In this document: positions 6,254 through 8,952 of the stretch, in pieces
Numbering within the stretch: position 1 is the stretch's first letter
Layout: each line of letters opens with the position of its first letter
Assembly: GCA_002309915.1 (NCBI GenBank)
Contig: DBYT01000122.1
Coordinates: 1-8,952, forward strand
DNA from: Bacteroidales bacterium UBA1179
Lineage (GTDB): Bacteria; Bacteroidota; Bacteroidia; Bacteroidales; Bacteroidaceae
DNA: 8,952 nucleotides
Reading direction: 5' to 3'
The notes under the pieces: model-generated
Database searches by the model: none
Told to the model about the DNA's origin: nothing
What the model saw: only the letters and a program-made list of their open reading frames with translations
Position numbers and translations under genes: made by a program

Positions 6254-6271
6254 CAACTATAGTTCAACTAT
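6254..6271. promoter_or_regulatory. Candidate BlaI operator O2 (overlaps -33 region)
   Basis: A second copy of the perfect palindrome AACTATAGTT (6255-6264), followed by a half-site AACTAT (6266-6271). It overlaps the -33 part of the promoter. Its centre lies 56 bp from that of O1, so the two sites bracket the promoter. Confidence 0.65.
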
Positions 6272-6303
6272 TTTTTGAAATTTTTTTTCGTTTTGTGGAA
6301 AAA

Positions 6304-6338
6304 CAAAAAAGGATGACCATTTTGGCCATCCTTTTTTT
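6304..6338 (-). terminator. Intrinsic terminator of the korA-korB operon
   Basis: On the minus strand GGATGGCC (6331-6324), loop AAAAT, GGTCATCC (6318-6311) form an 8-bp stem with one internal mismatch, flanked by an A run before and a T run after. It lies about 17 nt after the korB stop codon and separates korB from the repressor operon. Confidence 0.8.
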
Positions 6339-6355
6339 GTTTGAAGAGTGATTCT

Positions 6356-7366
6356 TTACTTTACTTCCCAGATGTCGTTGGTTTCAAGGAGTTCTGCAAA
6401 GTTGTGGTACTTCTTGGCGGCCTTGACCTCCTCAATCTGTGCGGTTACTGCATCGTCGTAGGTGGGAGCCTCGACATCGCGGATAACGCCCAGAGCTACG
6501 GGGAATCCGTCGCCGTCACCCATCAGGGCAAGCTTGAGCTGCAGGGTGTTGTCCTGGCAGTGGGCATCGTGTACAAGGATATCCTTCAGGGTGATGCCGT
6601 TCTCACCAATCTTTACAACCTTGAGGCCGAATCCCTCCTGCATAAGTCCGAACTCGTTGTTCTCACCGAATACCAGGGGCTCACCGTGCTTTACGTAGAT
6701 GGCGTTCTTGGCGCGGCCCTCCTTATTATATACTGCATCGTGTGTTCCGTTATTGAAGATTACGCAGTTCTGCAGGATCTCGCAGACCGATGCACCCTTG
6801 TGGTTGTATGCGGCCTTGAGGATATCGACAGTACCGGGAGCATCGGTGGCAACGGCGCGGGCAAAGAAGTGACCGCGTGCACCAAAGCAGAGCTCTGCCG
6901 GACGGAACGGATCCTCAACGGTGCCGTAGGGGCTTGACTTGCTAACGAAACCGCGGGGAGAAGTAGGTGAGTACTGACCCTTGGTAAGACCGTAGATACG
7001 GTTGTTGAGCAGAATCATATTGAGGTTGATGTTACGGCGGTTGGCGTGAATGAAGTGGTTACCGCCGATAGCCAGGCCGTCACCGTCACCTGAGATCTGC
7101 CATACGGTCAGGTCAGGGTTGGCAACCTTGCAACCGGTAGCGATTGCAGCGGCACGTCCGTGGATGGTGTTCATGCCGTAGGTTGCCATATAGTGAGGCA
7201 GACGGCTTGAGCAACCGATACCTGATATTACTGCGGTATTGTATGGAGCGACTCCGATTTCGGCCATAGCCTTGTGCAGCGATGCCAGGAAGAAGTGGTC
7301 ACCGCATCCGGGGCACCAACGGGGCTGTCCCTTCTTGAAATCTTGTGCTGTATATTCCATAGTCAT
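6356..7366 (-). CDS. korB: 2-oxoglutarate (2-oxoacid):ferredoxin oxidoreductase, beta subunit
   Basis: 336 residues, full length for the family. It carries thiamine diphosphate and a [4Fe-4S] cluster and, with KorA, catalyses 2-oxoacid + CoA + oxidised ferredoxin to acyl-CoA + CO2 + reduced ferredoxin, a reversible cytoplasmic reaction that replaces the 2-oxoglutarate dehydrogenase complex in anaerobes. Visible motifs: CPGCGDH (18-24), GIGCSS around Cys52, the Mg-thiamine diphosphate motif GDGDG (93-97) with NNRIYGLTKGQ (121-131), and Cys201 in EILQNC. Cys18, 21, 52 and 201 match the four cluster ligands known in Sulfolobus OFOR (12, 15, 46, 197) with near-identical spacing. The start lies 6 nt after the korA stop codon; a second ATG two codons in (MTM) is also possible. 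The exact 2-oxoacid is inferred from overall resemblance to KorB. Confidence 0.93.
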   Translation of the reverse strand: MTMEYTAQDFKKGQPRWCPGCGDHFFLASLHKAMAEIGVAPYNTAVISGIGCSSRLPHYMATYGMNTIHGRAAAIATGCKVANPDLTVWQISGDGDGLAIGGNHFIHANRRNINLNMILLNNRIYGLTKGQYSPTSPRGFVSKSSPYGTVEDPFRPAELCFGARGHFFARAVATDAPGTVDILKAAYNHKGASVCEILQNCVIFNNGTHDAVYNKEGRAKNAIYVKHGEPLVFGENNEFGLMQEGFGLKVVKIGENGITLKDILVHDAHCQDNTLQLKLALMGDGDGFPVALGVIRDVEAPTYDDAVTAQIEEVKAAKKYHNFAELLETNDIWEVK

Positions 7367-7372
7367 TCTGTT

Positions 7373-8952
7373 TTACTTGTTAAGGATTTCATTGAAGGCG
7401 TTAACCAACTCGTTTACAACGAACGGCTGACCCTTTACCTGATTGAACTGATAGGGAACAAGTCCGTCTACTTTCATGCGCAGGAATGCTGCAAGCTGAC
7501 CCATGTTCTGCTCGGCTACAACCACCTTCTTGTACTTGGTAAGTACCTGAGCGGCATTCTTGGGCAGCGGGTTGATGAACTTGAAGTGAGCGTGGGCTAC
7601 CTTCTTGCCCTGAGCCCTGAGCTCATCCATAGCGGCACGCAGATGTCCGTATGTTCCGCCGAAACCTACAATCAGCAGGTCGGCATCATCGACATCACCT
7701 ATTACTTCCAGATCAGGAACCTGGATGTTGTCAATCTTCTGCTTGCGCAGACGTGTCATCAGGTCATGGTTCTCAGGATTGGTGCTGATGGCGCCGGTCT
7801 TGTTATCCTTCTCCAGACCACCCAGGATATGTGTGAATCCCTCACGACCGGGAACAGCCCAGTAACGGGTGCCGTTCTCAGCACGCATGTAAGGAGTCCA
7901 TGTACCCTTGAGTTCCTCAGGAACATAAGGAGGATTGATGGCGGGATAATCGGCCAGGTTGGGCAGTTTGAAAGCGGCCGAACCGTTGGCTACGAATGCA
8001 TCGGTCAGCAGTACAACCGGAGTCATGTGCTCAAGAGCCATCTTGCTGGCCTGATATGCTGCATCGAAGCAGTCAACAGGTGATGTGGCTGCAATTACAG
8101 GCATGGGGCTCTCACCGTTACGGCCAAACAGTACCTGCAGCAGGTCTGTCTGCTCTGACTTGGTGGGAAGTCCGGTGGCAGGACCGCCGCGCTGAACATC
8201 CAGAACAACGAGCGGAAGCTCCATGATGACAGCCAGGTTCATGGCCTCTGACTTAAGGCAGATACCGGGACCTGATGTTGAAGTTACTGCAAGAGCACCG
8301 GCAAATGATGCACCTACGGCCGATGAGCAGCCTGCAATCTCATCCTCGCACTGAACGGTGGTTACACCCAGTGACTTGTGCTTGGAGAGCTCATGCAGAA
8401 CATCGGTTGCAGGAGTGATAGGATATGAACCCAGGTAGAGCTTGAGGCCGGCCTTCTCGGCAGCGGCGATGAAGCCGTATGCGGTAGCCTTGTTACCTGT
8501 GATATCCATGTAACGGCCGGGCTCTTTCTGCTTGGACTCAATGCGGTATACGTTCATGGCACTGCTGTGAGTGTTGTGACCGTAGTCATAGCCGGCCTGG
8601 ATAACCTTGATGTTGGCCTCGGCCAGTTCAGGTTTCTTGGCGAACTTGTCACGCAGATAGTTGAAAGCGATCTCGAGGTCGCGGCTGAAGAGCCAGCATA
8701 CCAGACCGAGAGCGAACATATTGCGGCACTTGAGAACTGCCTTGGCTTCCATACCGCTGTCTGCAAGAGCGTCCTTTACCATCTGGGTAAGAGGGCATGC
8801 TATTACGCGGTCGGGATCAACGCCCAGCTCTGCGAGCGGATCCTCTGTCTGGAAAGCGGCTTTCTCAAGGTCTGCCTTCTTGAAAGCGTCTGTATCAATG
8901 ATAATGGTGGCGTCCTTCTTGGCATACTTGAGCTGTGTCTTGAGAGCGGCAG
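7373..8952 (-). CDS. korA: 2-oxoglutarate (2-oxoacid):ferredoxin oxidoreductase, alpha subunit with fused gamma domain (5' end outside window)
   Basis: 525 residues are visible and the frame stays open to the right edge, so the start lies outside. The Met at 8782 is internal: the residues before it (for example DATIIIDTDAFKKADLEKAA) continue the gamma domain in frame. The visible order is the gamma-domain C-terminal part (residues 1-150 of what is seen), then the alpha-subunit pyrimidine-binding domain with YPITPATDVLHELSKH, QCEDEIAGCSSAVGASFAGA, TSTSGPGICLKSEAMNLA and DVQRGGPATGLPTKSEQTD, and a C-terminal domain starting near DADLLIVGFGGTYGH. These are hallmark segments of KorA. Family members with fused gamma and alpha domains are usually about 615-620 residues, so roughly 90 N-terminal residues should be missing. 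It sits directly before korB in the same operon. Confidence 0.93.
   Translation of the reverse strand, partial: AALKTQLKYAKKDATIIIDTDAFKKADLEKAAFQTEDPLAELGVDPDRVIACPLTQMVKDALADSGMEAKAVLKCRNMFALGLVCWLFSRDLEIAFNYLRDKFAKKPELAEANIKVIQAGYDYGHNTHSSAMNVYRIESKQKEPGRYMDITGNKATAYGFIAAAEKAGLKLYLGSYPITPATDVLHELSKHKSLGVTTVQCEDEIAGCSSAVGASFAGALAVTSTSGPGICLKSEAMNLAVIMELPLVVLDVQRGGPATGLPTKSEQTDLLQVLFGRNGESPMPVIAATSPVDCFDAAYQASKMALEHMTPVVLLTDAFVANGSAAFKLPNLADYPAINPPYVPEELKGTWTPYMRAENGTRYWAVPGREGFTHILGGLEKDNKTGAISTNPENHDLMTRLRKQKIDNIQVPDLEVIGDVDDADLLIVGFGGTYGHLRAAMDELRAQGKKVAHAHFKFINPLPKNAAQVLTKYKKVVVAEQNMGQLAAFLRMKVDGLVPYQFNQVKGQPFVVNELVNAFNEILNK

Noticed and set aside
7274..8083. Long plus-strand open frame (269 codons) over korB and korA
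   Set aside because: It runs antisense across two conserved kor genes and shows no family resemblance.
7373..8782. A korA start at the ATG at 8782
   Set aside because: The frame stays open to the window edge and the upstream residues continue the gamma domain, so this Met is internal.

Overview
The window looks like chromosomal DNA from a gut- or rumen-type member of the Bacteroidales (Prevotella/Bacteroides relatives). The evidence is Bacteroidota-style -7 elements (TAnnTTTG) at two promoters, a lack of Shine-Dalgarno sequences before starts, a BlaI/M56 pair of the Bacteroidota type, a KorA with fused gamma and alpha domains, and a secreted arabinan/arabinoxylan-degrading enzyme. The genus is an inference. 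All protein genes lie on the minus strand; the only plus-strand gene is a tRNA.

Layout, left to right. (1) 1-2483, minus: a secreted two-domain carbohydrate-active enzyme, a GH127 (DUF1680) cysteine-nucleophile beta-L-arabinofuranosidase followed by an alpha/beta-hydrolase esterase; its 3' end is outside the window. (2) 2484-2857: a 374-base stretch without protein genes. It holds back-to-back promoters, a plus-strand tRNA-Arg(CCT) at 2551-2622, a terminator hairpin, an inverted 26-nt copy of the middle of that tRNA, four tight hairpins in a row, a direct 25-nt copy of the tRNA 3' end, and a final 12-bp hairpin terminator. (3) 2858-6182, minus: a BlaI-family repressor and an M56 (BlaR1/MecR1-like) membrane metalloprotease with a very large extracytoplasmic region, led by a promoter flanked by two palindromic operator candidates. 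(4) 6304-6338: an intrinsic terminator. (5) 6356-8952, minus: korB and most of korA, the two subunits of a 2-oxoglutarate (2-oxoacid):ferredoxin oxidoreductase; korA continues past the right edge.

How the genes work together. korA-korB are a tightly spaced operon for ferredoxin-linked 2-oxoacid metabolism. The repressor and protease form a self-contained signal pair: by family precedent the protease senses something outside the inner membrane and inactivates the repressor, which should control its own promoter through the two operators. No beta-lactamase or other output gene is present here. The GH127-esterase is an unrelated polysaccharide-degradation gene.

The most unusual part is the 192 bp directly after the tRNA (2625-2816). 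It is bounded by a 25-bp direct duplication of the tRNA 3' end, like a tiny integrated element at a tRNA attachment site, but it encodes no recombinase and is packed with hairpins, including a 26-nt perfect complement of the tRNA itself.
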